Source: Dryocosmus kuriphilus | Taxonomy: Eukaryota > Arthropoda > Insecta > Hymenoptera > Cynipidae | Direction: 5' to 3' | Length of the DNA stretch: 64,000 bases | Assembly (NCBI GenBank): GCA_038277395.1 | Contig: CM076190.1 | Span: 234,204,618 to 234,268,617, forward strand | In this document: piece after piece, positions 34,092 through 45,958 of the stretch | Position numbering within the stretch: the stretch's first letter is position 1 | Layout: the number at the start of each line of letters is the position of its first letter | Notes under the pieces: generated by a model | What the model was told of the DNA's origin: nothing | Database searches by the model: none | The model's input: the letters and a program-made list of their open reading frames with translations, nothing else | Program-made: the position numbers and the translations under genes

Positions 34092-34630
34092 GCCTGCGGA
34101 ATGTTTCGCACTGCATGAATTCATATCACCACGCAGATGCCTCCTCCATGGATGTGCACAGGCTTTGCATGTCGTGCGAGTCGCACGCGTGCTGGTAAAT
34201 TTTGAGCACATAGTGCTAGTAAAGGGATTGTTATATTATATTTAGGAAATGGTAATTCTGAATCTATAAAGAACATTTGAAGTTGGCACTAAATAATAAT
34301 AAATTAATAATAAATAATAAAGAAAATTATTTTCGTGCTAACTTCAAGTCGTCTTTAACGAGTTGTCATCCTGGTTTGCCAGACGCAGCACACAATCTGC
34401 ATCACGGCGAACAACTTAAAACCGCGAAATCTTAATTAGAAATCATTTCTTGGAATAAAGTATCCAAGTTCCTAAATACTTAGATGTCAGAGCGTAACTG
34501 TCAAGATGAGTTAGGTGGAAAAAATAGTCTTTGAAAATTCAATTTTACCACTGAAACGTGAAATCTTGATATGAACATGAATTTGTAGGTAATTAAATCA
34601 CGTGACAATGTTTTTATTTGGAGGGAGGAG
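34092..34630. other. AT-rich intergenic sequence after gap
   Basis: Contains an AATAAT-rich low-complexity stretch (about 34288-34330). No gene is seen. Confidence 0.45.
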
Positions 34631-34639
34631 GAAATGCAT

Positions 34640-35440
34640 TTCTGCACGACGTGTGGGCTTCCACGTTAGACACCTCCACGCCCGGTACACAAGGGATCAC
34701 ACAAGTTAGATCCCAAATGAGGAGGGAGGGGAGTTGTCAGACTAGGCCTACCCACTAAAATCTCCTCCCTTTTCTTCTTGGCATTCATCCCTTCAGAAAC
34801 CGCTTTCGCATTACTTCAGGGGGTGTCACTTTCTGTGCTGTTTAGTGCCTTCCTCTGGCCGGCTGCTCTAGGGTTTCCTCCTGGCTGTTTCCGATGGGCG
34901 GGAAGCGCCTGGTTTTGGCATTCCGCCGCCTTGTGCCCCTCCTGGTAGCATCTTCTGCAGAATTTGCTGCGGTCTTCCACTGCATATTCGTGGGTGACGT
35001 GTCCCAGAGTGTGGTATCTATAGCACCGGGCTTCAGCGCTATGCGCCTGCACCTGGCTGTTCACCCACCCAACCTTCAGTCGGGCCGCCTTCTCCAACTT
35101 GGCAGCAGTGGCCGCATTCAGCTCAATAGAAGCTAGGATGCAGCCTCTGCTGCTCCTCTTGGTGAGACGCACCCTTTGTAGAGACCCAATCTGATATCCC
35201 AAGGCCACACTCATCGCTGTCTCCGCGTCAGCAGCCTTTGCACTTTCGAATAAGTCTTACACTACGATATGCGTCCTTGGGACTAGGTGTTGGACACACA
35301 CGCCTTGTTCAAGGGCCTTCGAAATGGCATCTCCAAAGTGTTGTCACTCCTCCGCATTGTCGCCCACCTCAATGAGGACGTCACCCCTCCTCGTGTGCCG
35401 AAACGCCTTGACGTTTACACGCCCTTGCTTCCCTCTGATT
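34640..35440 (-). pseudogene. R1-clade ORF1 fragment with 3' tail
   Basis: The minus-strand frame 35214-34816 reads LTKRSSRGCILASIELNAAT, nearly matching the 29361-30590 protein, and ends with zinc knuckles. The first is damaged (CYRYHTLGHVTHEY) and the second intact (CRRCYQEGHKAAEC). Upstream (35215-35440) the homology continues (GDVLIEVG, HLVPRTHIVV) but with in-frame stops, for example TGA near 35347. The 5' half of ORF1 is missing. After ORF1 a Pro-rich tail continues to about 34640. It cannot be the ORF1 of the R1-like ORF2 at 36250-39482, because on the minus strand it lies downstream of that ORF2. Confidence 0.75.
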
Positions 35441-36240
35441 GGCTATTTACTTAGGCGCGAATTCTTCTTGGGAGGAACCCGAAACAGGGGATTCGAAACC
35501 TTTAAGGGATTGCTGAACTCCTAGTCGATGATTGGTGGATGGAACCTTGCGGCCGGCAAAAGTAGGCTGGTCTTCCAAGCAGCTTTCCAACGATATTGAG
35601 AAACATACAGGCATTAGTACTGTTTCTCCGATACGATAAGTTTGGCTAAATGCCTGTCCAATGACGGATATTGTGATCATTTCGCCCCATACGGTAATTA
35701 TAACGGAACTACCTATCTATGGAAAGATTTTTGGGTCAATTCGTCCATGATTTTAAAGCACTTACTTTTCCTACAGCGAAATAGGTAATTCGCTCTTCGC
35801 CCAACCTCACTGGGAACAAGCCTTGGATAAGTGGATGTCCTTCAAGCCAAAATGGAACTAAAAGGTAACTAGGAGCAACTTGAAAAAAGCGAAGTGATGG
35901 TCTTTGTACAGTAGAAGCCTCGCTTAAAAAAAGGAGGTGACAGCAACTTCTATTTGATGATGCCACGAGATGAATGAATTTTGGATTCCCTCCACTCAAG
36001 ACCGCATAAATCCTCGCAATGATTACATACAAAAATAAAAGGCGACCAACATTAGCTTATCTTAACTTAAGCTAGAAAATGGAATGACGTCATGGAGTGC
36101 CGAATTTGTCCGAGGTGTCGAAAGCTTGAGATTATTTCTTTGAAATTTAGATTTTAACAATATAATTGCGGTGGTACGAAGCTGCAACGTCAGAGACCAT
36201 TCAACTAAATAATTTAGGGTTTTGGTTGTGCACATTCATG
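35441..36240. other. Intergenic sequence, no recognised gene
   Basis: No domain or repeat that I can assign. Short open frames on both strands lack recognisable motifs. Confidence 0.4.
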
Positions 36241-36249
36241 TTGTTTTTC

Positions 36250-39130
36250 CTTGCTCTCGTTCTCCTTGAGGACCCCTTCGATATGAGCGGTCACTATGAT
36301 CCAACACAGCATCAGTGTTACGCTGTTTTTTAGCATAGCTTTAGTACGGATTTCAATTTTCAAATCTAATCTCTTTAATGCCCATCTCGCTCAATGGAAG
36401 ACAGTGTGTTCCACGTCGTCAATTTTATCAGAGCGGTATTCGCAATTTGGGCTGCTTTTGATCTTCATACAGTGTAGATACGCGTTAGATTGCCCGTGGC
36501 CAGAGAAGAACTGGGTTAGTTGGAAATTCACCAGTCCATGATTCCTATTGATCCACGGGTTCACATGGCCGATAAGCCTAGGTGTCCACCCGCCTCTCGT
36601 GTCGTTTCTCCACATCCGTTATCACTTCTGGATCGTGATAATCCTCTTGATTTTATTTGCCACAATGGCTACACCGTTACATTTTGCCTCGTAAATTATC
36701 TTTCTTTCCAATGCCAAAAGACTGATTGGTACAATGCCAGCAATAACTATTACTGCCGGCTTCGAAATGGTCCGATAGGCGCTCGTCACTCTGAGTGCCC
36801 CCTTTCTTTGTACAGCTAGCAACTTGTTCCTGTATTGATCGACTTTAAGTACATCTGCCCACATTTCTGCTCCATAGACCATTCTATGGAGTGGGTCACA
36901 CTCATCAGGATTCCTCGTAAGCTGCTCCTAGGCCCTGAAAGGTTTAGTATAAGCCTTGTCAACTTGGCTACGAGGGGTTTTGCCTTATTTGCAGCTCTGT
37001 TAATTTGCATCCAGAAGAGGAGCTTTTATCCACCATTATCCCCAGGTACCTTATCGTTTAAAGAGCTTCAATGCTTTTGCCTGAAATCTCCATTTGGTGC
37101 GTTTCAAGAACCATCTCTGGCAGGTCAAAACTACCATTTCGGTTTCCTTTGTCGCAATTTTGAGTCCTTGTAGCGTTATCCAGTCTTCCATTAGCGTTGC
37201 AAAATACGCTATCTTTATCCGTGCAATTTCCACTGTCCAAGCCCTTACAAGGGCTGCTGAACGTTCAGCAAACCTCACCAATTTAGCACAGTCTGGCATT
37301 TGAATAGCCAGAGCGCCATCATATGCTACGTTCCAAAGATCTGGACAGAGTACAGAACCTTGGGCGACAGCCGCAGTGAATTGCTTTCTTCTTTGACATT
37401 CCGTTGTATCTTACTGCAGATATCTATCGTTTAGGTAATCGTCTATGATTCTTTGGATCTAATCAGAGGCTCAAAACCTAATTTTTGGCTCTTCTAGTAT
37501 GTCCGTCCATTTAACTGAATTGAAAGCATTTTGGACGCCGAAGATGATAGGTACATAGAGAGCAACTTGGATCTATGGTTACATCTCCATGCTTCATCCG
37601 TTTCCTGAATGATTTCCCTGCTGGCTCCCACAGTCGATATCCATTCACTGAAACTATACTGATTTTCGAATGGGTCTTCTGCAGTTTCTATTGCCGCACT
37701 TAGTCTGGCGCAGATAAAGTTTTCGAAAAACTTCCCCATTACATCCAGCACTCACAGTGACCTGAACGACGACGGGGTGAGAGGCGAGCTCTTCCGTTTG
37801 TCCAACATTACTAATCTTTCGACTTTCCATCTGGTAACGAAAACGCCTGTGCTTAGGGAGACGTTATAAACATTCAGGGTTAGCTGTGGCTACTCCTTCA
37901 CTATAATTTTAATCACTTCAGATGAGATGCCATCCGGCCCCGGCGTTTTTCCAAGGCTTAACGTCGCTTTGTACAATTCTTACAATATAAAGAGTGGAGT
38001 CTCCTCTGTCTGTGTGATTGTGGCTTTCGATCTCACCGGATGAGTAGGAAAGAGATAATTGACAGTTTCCCCCATTTCTCGAGGTTCCTTAGACTCCAAC
38101 GTACTTTAGCAGTAGAGTTTACGGGTGGCAATCTGGTAGCCGAGCCCCCATGTGTCTTTATCGATCTCGGCTCAAACCTCCGCCCACTTGCGCTTCTTGC
38201 TTTCGCGAATAGCCCGGCTAAGCTTCTTTTTTGTGCGCATATACTCCTTGTTAAGCAAGTCATCCTGTACCATTTTCTTCCGCGATCTTAGGACCTTTCG
38301 CCTAAGTTGCAAGCAGTCCTTGCGAATTAAAGCTATTTCCTCTGTCCACCAATACACGGGCCTCCTTTTGGGTTTGCATTTTTGCTTGGCTTTGGCGTTG
38401 CACCCTTGCACAGTTAGGTTCATCGTATCATTGACAGGTTGCTCTGTCTTGTCACCAGAGACACCAGTAGGCATCTTCTCTGATATTAAATGTTTGCCTT
38501 TACTTGCTAAAGCGCCAAATAGCTTTTCAACGTCTAGCCTTCTGGTTGGTATTCCATACCCTGACAAACTTCCGTGTATCATTCCTTCTACCTCCATGTC
38601 GATTACAACTGATTCTGTATTCTATGCATTTGTGGTTTCTAGCCGTGTATTCTTCTAGTACTTGCCGCCCTTTAAACAGTCCCGCGATGCTAGTTGTGGC
38701 CATAGTAATGTCCAGTACTGAACGTCCTTGTCCCCTTCTCCTGAATGTCGGTTTGCTGCCCTCATTTAAGAGGATTATGTCCAAAATGGCCGCCATATCG
38801 GTTTTCTGTCTCCCGCGTTTGTCAGACTATGCCATACCCTATTTGCATGACTTGGCATTGACGTCGCCTGCGATTATAACTTCGGTTTCGAAGGTTGGGA
38901 ACGTGCCTTCAACGTTCTCCATCTTTTCCAGGAATGTAGAAATCCCTTCGTTTGGTGAAAGGTAATAGCTGACGTAGGTAACCATACCGATTGTTACCTA
39001 GACAAAACCGTTACCTGCACCTTGCCCCCTCAGCGAAGACATGGTGTTGTTCCTGACCCATATAGCAGCTGTGCGACTCAAGTCAGCGAACCAGTTATTG
39101 CTTTTCCTGCTCTTGTACTATTCGGAAATT
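36250..39130 (-). pseudogene. R1-like ORF2: endonuclease and reverse transcriptase
   Basis: The apurinic-type endonuclease is seen as AAIWVRNNTMSSLRGQG (about 39060), EVIIAGDVNAKS (about 38870) and LNEGSKPTFRRRGQGR then VLDITMATTS (about 38770-38700). The linker VYWWTEEIALIRKDC (about 38350) is typical of R1/jockey ORF2. RT parts include LDVMGKFFENFICARL (about 37740) and FENQYSFSEWISTVGA. Downstream are YGAEMWADVL (about 36875), ERKIIYEAKC, and the C-terminal TRGGWTPRLIGHVNPWINR and VDDVEHTVFH. There are many stops and frameshifts. The catalytic YxDD motif could not be read with confidence. Confidence 0.75.
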
Positions 39131-39239
39131 ATATAAAAGATGCGCACCTTTCATTAGCCAGCTTAACCATAATGTATTGAGTTTTCTATATATAAGTCAT
39201 AAGCGCTGATGTATTTGCGAAGCCGTAAACAGAGAGCGA

Positions 39240-39482
39240 AACCAATCGCACCGAGCACCGGTCAGGCTCGAGAGTGGAGGAACTTCGGTTCCAAGAAAAT
39301 TACTCCCCTACGGTCCCGAAAGCGGCAAGGTAAATTGAGGCGAGTGTATGTGATCGCTCGGAATTCCATTTGCACTTGTTGCGCACAGGCAGCATTTGGG
39401 ACTCTTGTCGCATTCCGCCGAGTTGTGCCCCACAGTTCCAGATTTCCATCCTATATTCCCTCTGTTTGTTGAACTGAAATCA
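39240..39482 (-). pseudogene. C-terminal zinc knuckles of R1-like ORF1
   Basis: The minus strand reads KSGTVGHNSAECDKSPKCCLC followed by DH, that is, a CCHC knuckle with its first Cys degraded and the start of a second. It lies immediately upstream of the ORF2 remains, the normal arrangement for R1-type elements. Confidence 0.55.
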
Positions 39483-39483
39483 G

Positions 39484-39727
39484 CAGCTATATCTTACATC
39501 ACCTATGCCGCTCGGTTCTATAATGTTAAAGGTAAGAGAAAACGAGTTAGAAATAGTTTAGTCAGCTGGCATCAGCGATGCGCGCTTATCGCAGTGCTCT
39601 ATTTCTAGCTCGCTCTCTCTTATGCTGAACATAATACCGAGCGGTCTACGGAAGGACTTCGACTGAGTCTGTAACGTATACCTTTATTGTAGAAAGACAG
39701 AGAGGGAGAGAGAGAGAGAAAGGAAAA

Positions 39728-39765
<38 letters not shown>

Positions 39766-40390
39766 AGAGTGAGAAAGGGACAGCAGCTGAAATATCTGAT
39801 TAATAAATTGGAATATGATGACCTCACGTCTAACGATCTCCTCCCAGTCTTGTTTTGTTTTGTATAGTGTTCGATTAAAAATTGCACCTCAAAAATTAAT
39901 TATTTAAATCCGATGGGTCAATCACACGAACTTAGAACGCAAACTGTTATAGATATGCTGAATTTTAACTATTTTTGGTTAAAAATTTAATTATGCGTTT
40001 ACAAATGCTAACATCTACTGTATTTGTATTAAATTTAAACCTGCGTGGCTAGATTTTTGCTCACAGTGTGAATCAGGTTTCAACACTTCATAGATTTTAA
40101 AAGGTTTCAAAAAATTTTTTAGAGTATTTAAGGAAATAAATGAAAATTTATTTCGAGCTATTTCTGTGGATTTTAACGACTTCAAAAGGTGTGAAGGGAT
40201 TTGGAAAATTTCAGATTTTAATGCATTTATTTTAGTTTATCTGAGTACAAAGATTTCACGAGGTTACAAAAATCAAAAGGAGTTTTAAAGATTTCTAGGG
40301 ATTTAGACTCTTTTTTCAGAGCAGTTTAATGACTAAGTTTAATTTAATTTATACTGAAAATATTTTTAATTATTTCTACATTTCGCGTTT
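39484..40390. repeat. Dispersed ~900-bp repeat, copy B
   Basis: Aligns in the same orientation and order with 12185-13090, including ATGCCGCTCGG, GTTAGAAATAGTTTAGT, a long (GA)n run at about 39703-39763, GGAATATGATGAC, TTGTTTTGTTTTGTATAGTG and ACAAAGATTTCACGAGGTTAC. The end near 40388 (ATTTCTACATTTCGC) matches copy A near 13090. Confidence 0.75.
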
Positions 40391-40429
40391 GCAGTTACGA
40401 ATACCTGTATTTTCCGATTTTATTGAAAC

Positions 40430-40830
40430 TTCGTGTAATTATTTTGACGCGTTGATTATGTATATGATAGTGATAATTGGCGACGAGGCGACTTTCATGG
40501 TGAAAACCGTACAAAACGCCATAAAAGTCACGTTTCTTGCGTTTATCTCAGCAAATACGCAGAACTTCGAAAAATGCTTTAAAGAAAAATTTTATATAAT
40601 ATAAAAATAGATCTTTCTTGAAGAATACACTTTTTTCCTAAAACCATTATTTTCGATAAAAAGAGGATTGGGCTGGAAAAACCAGAAAAAGACGAAGAGC
40701 GTTAAGGAAATGCGTTCGGTCACGCTTTTTTCCAATTTTGTTAAAACTTTTTATATTCATGTACTTTGACGTGCTGATTACGAACATGATAATGAAGTTT
40801 GTCGAGAAAGCGATTTTCATGGTCAATCAC
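40430..40830 (+). repeat. Two fold-back-arm relatives in tandem
   Basis: TTTTGACGCGTTGATTATG (about 40441) and CTTTGACGTGCTGATTACGAA (about 40765) are both followed by an ATGATA..TTTTCATGGTCAA-like pattern. They match the arms of the fold-back element at 547-1795, suggesting a partial second copy. An adjacent G-run lies at about 40853-40872. Confidence 0.55.
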
Positions 40831-41165
40831 GATCGTTCCCCTATCCAGGTAGGTGGGGGAGGGGGGGGGGGGAGGCTACACGTTCACTGATTAGCTTAAA
40901 AGTACTGAGAAGATGGCCATACTTTTACGACTACGTGCGGGCATTCAATGAAAAAATAGTTTATGATATCGAGCCACAGAAAAGTTTTGCGCCCGTGAAT
41001 AAGTTGATAGTAAAAATGAAAACAGTTTATGTGTATGATATTGAGAAAAATTTAGCCTTTAAGTAATTAAATCTCCTGCATTTGTTATAATAGCATACAA
41101 TAATTTGCATACATATAATTTGTATATAATACAACATTTTGTAAATATCACGCAAATTCGCAAAT
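40831..41165. other. Spacer with poly-G tract
   Basis: Starts with a near-continuous run of about 20 G (40853-40872), then AT-rich sequence without coding signal. Confidence 0.45.
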
Positions 41166-43090
41166 ATGGATCCCATAATGATGGTAGGTCATATTTTGAC
41201 TTTTATTTCGGTATTTTACGGAGATCCTAGTCTTTCGAGAAAAATCATTCAACTAGTAATACAATATATGGATGATTCTATTCGAAGTGTGTACCTGCCG
41301 TCGCTGAAACGCGATATTACACAAATCTTATAAGAAATTAATTTTTCGGATAATTTTTTACGTGATGTAAAAAAATTCTCCCACCAGTACAGCTCAGTTT
41401 TCGAAAATGTAGCCACCAAGGCTAAACGATTTGATCTTTCAAGAAAGAAGGGATTTATGGAACCTGAAGAATTTAAAATTGGAAAAACTTTTGTGGATGC
41501 AATTGTTGGAAATGAATTACTTCTTGTACCTAAAAAAATTTACGCAATGTCTATTCCTCTCCGGAAAAATTTTAAATTTTTTTTAGAAATACCGGAAATG
41601 TTTAAGAAAATATTAGATTATTTTGGAAAGTTGGGTAAAGAATCTTATATTATTTGTAATGTAATGCAAGGTAATTTGTGGCGGGAAAATTATTCCAAAA
41701 TTGTTGACGATGTTCTGTCTCTGCTTTTGTTCTATGACGAACTTAAAATGGGAAATCCCTTAGGCAGCCATGCTGACGTAAACAAATTCGTTGCTGTTTA
41801 TGCTTCTATTGCCTGTGTTCCACCACGTATAGCTTCCCGATTAAATAGCATATCTCTAACAACCTTAGTACATTGTGAAGATAAAAGGAGGTGCTCAAAT
41901 GAAACGGTTATCAGAAAAATAGTCCAAGAAATTAATTACCTTCAAAGCGACGGAATATTAATCAAAGCAGATGGTGTCTTGCAGCATGTAAAGTTTTTAT
42001 TATTATTATTAATCCTAGGTGATAATCTAAGTTTTAGTAGTATATCCGGTCTGGTGGAATCTTTCAAAGGAAAATATTTCTGTAGAATATGTAAAATTTC
42101 GTCCTAAGAATCAGCAACGCTAGCAGTAGAAGATGAAACGAAATTAAGAACACTCAAAAATTACGAAGAAGATGTTACAGCATCAGATGCATCGACAACT
42201 GGTATTAAAGAACCGTGCACATTTAATAAAATAAATAATTTTCACATCACGAAAAACTTCGTTGTGTACATGATGCACGACCTTTTGGAGGGTTTTTGCA
42301 TATATGTCATGCGGTCAATAATATGTAAGTTCATTTTTGAAGATAAATATTTCACGCTGGAAGTTTTGAATGCTCGTGTAAAAAATTTTGAATAAGGTCC
42401 AATAGTTTCCAACGCTTCTCTAATAACCTTCATGAAGAGTTTTAAAAAGAAATTGAATTTAAAGATGTCTGCATCTGAGATGCTTTGCCTTGTGTGTTAC
42501 CTAGGTCTCATTATTGGCGACTTGATTCCTGCAACTTTATAAATTTGTCAGACCAATTCTCGATATTATAACTTCCTTGCGAGTAATTGGGTGAGACGCT
42601 ACAGTTTTAAAAGGTCTAATACAAAAGCATAATGGACTGTATGTAAAACTTTTGGGCAATTGAAAACCGAAAATCCATATTCTCATTCACTACTCCAGAC
42701 TCTTATTGTAAAATGGACCATTCGTTCATTATTGGTGCATGCGTTTTGAATCGTGGCACAGACAATTGAAGTCGAACGTGCAATCAACAAATTGTAGCAA
42801 AAACTTACTGGCAACGGTAGCAATGAAGCAAATATTGAAAATGTATCAAGTGATCGACAGTGCTGAAAGGAATCCCGTAGTTTTCGGCTCTCATGGTAAG
42901 AGCAATTCCGAAGCGGAATCTTACTTTGATATGTCCGAAGAAGTGTATGGTACATTGTATAAAGTTGGGGTAGTCGTAGTTACAAATATGGAATTAATCG
43001 AAAAAGAATTTGTTCAAATTATAAAAATAATTAAAATAAATGATGACGTTATACTGGTCATCGAAAGAAAAACGAAACAAAATTCTTAAA
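41166..43090 (+). pseudogene. Transposon-derived gene of unnamed family
   Basis: From ATG 41166 one frame runs to a TAA near 41331, then through 41457-42107 (216 aa). Recognisable parts are LLLFYDELKMGNPLGSHA (about 41740), FVAVYASIACVPPRI (about 41790), ILGDNLSFSSISGLVESF (about 42020) and a Cys pair YFCRICK (about 42080). Further on come YMMHDLLEGFCIY (about 42270), MSASEMLCLVCYLGLIIGD (about 42465) and, after a shift, YWCMRFESWHRQLKSN (about 42735). This series of motifs (VNPLG, GDNL..I.GF.E.F..CR.C, MHDLLEG, MRFE.KH) recurs in many predicted animal proteins of presumed transposon origin. I cannot name the superfamily. At least four stops or frameshifts are present. Confidence 0.6.
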
Positions 43091-43432
43091 GCAAGCAGAT
43101 TTGCCAATAATTGCACGTTGTTTATCAATTAAGAAACATAATACGCATTTCAATGCAACACGTTACGGTTTACAGATATATAAAATTTTTTAAAGAAAAT
43201 AAGATGTATTTTAAACTATTTATCTTTGTAATATTTGTGTGTAGACATGGACTATTATTTATTCCTGGTGTACTTAATTTTTTGCACAAGCATAAAACTC
43301 AACTACGACCTGCAGTTTAACTTGTCCGCGAACGAAAATCCATTCCTGGACCCGTGGGGCAATTGCTTTCTCTTTTGTGGGACCGTAGCGTTCTCAACAC
43401 GCGGGAAAGTATCTGCTCGCACGTTTGGCACA
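43091..43432. other. AT-rich spacer before mariner
   Basis: Short hydrophobic frames without recognisable family. No gene is supported. Confidence 0.4.
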
Positions 43433-43434
43433 TA

Positions 43435-44578
43435 AAAGGTGTGATCGAAAAGTAAGGTTACTTTTTCAATTTTGCGGGATGCGTACAGTCGATATTCGTT
43501 TTCTTTTTTTCTTATGTTGGTACGCTCGTCAAAAACACATGATATGTTGACAGTAGCATACGGTGAGTGTACTCTGAGTAAAAAAAATATTTATAAGTGG
43601 TACGAGCTCTTTCGGGAAGGCCGAGAAGGTGTTAATGACGAAGCTCGCTCTGGACGTCTCAGCACGTCAAAAACTGATGAAAACGTTGAAGAAGTGAAGA
43701 AAATGGTGTTTGCGAATCGTCGAAATATCATTAGAGAAGTTGCTGATGATGTTGGCATCTCATTTGGCTCGTGCCAAGCAATGTTAGTGGATATTTTGGG
43801 CATGAGACGTGTGTCGGCGAAGTTTGTTCCGAAATTGCTAAATTTTGACCAAAAGAACCGTCGCGTGAGCATCGCTCAGGAGCTGTTGAATGACGTTAAC
43901 GGCGACCCAAACTTGCTCACAAGGATCAAAACAGGTGATGAAACATGGGTATATGGTTATCACGTCGAAATTAAGGCTCAATCGTCCCAGTTGAAGCATT
44001 CTGAATCACCAGGACCAAAAAGAGCACGCCAAGTTCGATAAAATTTCAAGGCTTTGCTTACCGTTTTCTTCGATTATCATGGCGTAGTGCATCAAAAGTT
44101 CTTACCATAAGGTCGCACAATTAATAAAGAGTATTACCTTGAAGTTATGCGCCAGTTGCGTGAAGCAATACGAAAAAAACGTCCAAATTGTGGAAAAACC
44201 AGTCATGGGTATTGCACCACGAAAATGAGCCAGCCTACGCGTCATTGCTTGTTCGTAATTTTTTGGCCAATAACAACACCATAATCATGCCTCAGCCATT
44301 TGGCTCCCTGCGACTTTTTCCTGTTTCCAAAACTTAAAAGACCCATAAAAGGACGGCGTTTTGCGACGATTGAGGAGATAAAGACCGCATCGCTGGAAGA
44401 GCTGAAGGCTATACCAAAGAGTGCTTATCAGAAATGCTTTGAGGATTATAAAAAGCGCTGACACAAATATATTATATCCGAGGGGGATTATTTTGAAGGG
44501 GACAACATCAATATTGATGAACAAATAAATAATTTTTGATAAAAATAAGAAGTCCCCTTACTTTTTGATCACACCTCG
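43435..44578 (+). mobile_element. mariner transposon copy A, internally deleted
   Basis: Flanked by TA (43433-43434 and 44579-44580). Its inverted termini are AAAGGTGTGATCGAAAAGTAAGG at the left and the complement of CGAGGTGTGATCAAAAAGTAAG at the right. At 1144 bp it is about 180 bp shorter than copy B (45959-47282). The deletion removes sequence between the 5' end and the transposase helix-turn-helix, including the start-codon region. Both copies belong to one family. Confidence 0.9.
43545..44463 (+). pseudogene. mariner transposase, copy A
   Basis: Frame 43472-44041 carries the DNA-binding region (AYGECTLSKKNIYKWYELF, GREGVNDEARSGRLS, REVADDVGISFGSC), then FVPKLLNFDQKNRR and the first catalytic Asp in TGDETWVYGY. 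It stops after ARQVR at 44041. The downstream part has the second catalytic position as HHENEPAY (about 44212), where Asp has become Glu. Shifted frames then carry RRFATIEEIKTASLEELK and QKCFEDYKKR. The usual mariner signature is DD34D; the changed residue, frameshifts and missing N-terminus make this copy inactive. Confidence 0.85.
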
Positions 44579-44584
44579 TATGCT

Positions 44585-44790
44585 CACAGTAAATGAAAAG
44601 GCTTTGGTAAGTAAGGCGACGCGACGTATCGTTGGCTAGGTTTGGCAACCTCATCAGGTTATACGAATGTAATCAAACAGAATATAGTACATGCAGAGAT
44701 TTTTAGAAATACAAGTAAACGAAAGCTAAAACTATCAACTACTTGGGACGCTGACAATGTCATATTAGCTGGTTACCATTATAGTTAACG
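44585..44790 (-). repeat. PLE-type terminal repeat with hammerhead-like core, copy 1
   Basis: On the minus strand, CTGATGA (44651-44657 complement) is followed by GGTTGCCAAACCTAGCCAAC and then GATACGTCGCGTC. A short stem GTTG/CAAC lies between CTGATGA and GATA, and ACG-TCG-CGT can form a small stem ending in GTC. This is close to a minimal type I hammerhead core, except GATA replaces GAAA. Related sequence occurs at 61262-61360 on the same strand. Hammerhead ribozymes are established in the terminal repeats of Penelope-like elements. Confidence 0.45.
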
Positions 44791-44814
44791 CTTTACATAT
44801 ATTTAGGCAAAAAC

Positions 44815-45115
44815 AATTCTAATGAATGAGACGAAACCAACGTTGTATACCAATCTTCTTGTCATGATTTTTCTGCATCATTTATAGGTGAAACAAAACG
44901 GGCTTTAAAAACCCGTATCTCTGAACATAAGAATAAAAAATATTGAAAATGTAATTTCTAAGCTTCACGATAATTGTAATTGCAAACTTAATTGGGATGA
45001 CACAAATATTGTTGATCACGAGTCAAATTATAATAAAAGATTGATCTCAGATGATTCACATAAATGCAATCCGAATAGCATTAATAAGGAGGAAGATGTA
45101 TTCTCTTAATCGGTC
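44815..45115 (+). pseudogene. Penelope-like GIY-YIG endonuclease fragment
   Basis: VVYQSSCHDFSASFIGETKR then ALKTRISEHKN (from 44842) shows the GIY-YIG pattern: VVY for GIY, a Cys, FIG for YIG, then the TKR..R..EH helix. It is followed in other frames by IENVISKLHDN (about 44945), WDDTNIVDHESNYNKRLISD (about 44993) and HINAIRIALIRR. This is the usual PLE C-terminal order ending in the catalytic 'E...Y..R...E' segment. It is frameshifted and detached from any RT. Confidence 0.65.
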
Positions 45116-45956
45116 ATTATTTTCAAATAGTCAGAAAACTAAAATTCGAAGTCGTTCTTCAAAACAAAATTTGTTCATATATATACGTACACTGCTGAAG
45201 AGAGTTAGTCACATTATCTTATTTTATTTCTAAGGTCTTATGCAGATTTGAGGACCGTTTGCTTTCTCAGTGGACCGAAAGTTGTTTTTTATTTCTCACT
45301 TTATGGAAATAAGTCCACTTCAAAATTACGAAAGCAAAACAGCACTAACTGAATAACAGGATACTCATAGCTCTCAAAAAAATTTCACACTAAGAGAATT
45401 GCTCTGCAATTTGGTATAAACACTTTTTCGCCTTTATCCCCCTTAACAATGTTCTCTAATTCAGAGTTCAGTTTGGATTCGCGCGTATTTTCGTTTGGTA
45501 CCCATAATATTACTTCATGATATATATTTTTAGACAGAGTATTCTGTTTGTTCCTACATTTGTATTTTACTTCTCTTTTTCGTCCAGTTATAAGAAAAAT
45601 ATGTCAATTCTCGCTTTAGATTTGCTCAGCAATTCAATATATAGCAAAATAATAAACATTTGCTAAAAAATCATGCCTTTTAAATCTTTTTGTCACCATA
45701 CAATTTGAACCAAAGTCTGTTATATGTACATACAGTACATAGGCCATTTATATGCGCCGCCATGGCAGATTGAAAAATTAAAAAGTTTTAGCAATTTATT
45801 TAACAAATCATTTACAATATAACAGCAACTTAAAAAAAAAAGCTTAAAGGTAGCAACTTTTTAAGTAACATACATCGAGCCTTTGTATAATGGACTCATA
45901 GTCTGAGCGCCAGGGGTGACCCCTATCGGTGGCTCTCCGTCCAGCAGCAAATTAAA
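45116..45956. other. AT-rich intergenic sequence between mariners
   Basis: No gene or structured repeat is recognised. Confidence 0.4.
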
Positions 45957-45958
45957 TA

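Larger units (their letters stand above)
36250..39482 (-). mobile_element. R1-like non-LTR retrotransposon, 5'-truncated, decayed
   Basis: On the minus strand, in the expected order, lie the zinc-knuckle end of ORF1 (39482-39240), then ORF2 with endonuclease, RT and C-terminal domain (about 39130-36250). The 5' end abuts the dispersed repeat at 39484. The 3' end is not sharply defined. All reading frames are broken, so this is an old copy. Confidence 0.75.

Noticed and set aside
33505..34211. Open frames of 176-222 codons across the N-run
   Set aside because: They consist of undetermined bases; the gap has no readable sequence.
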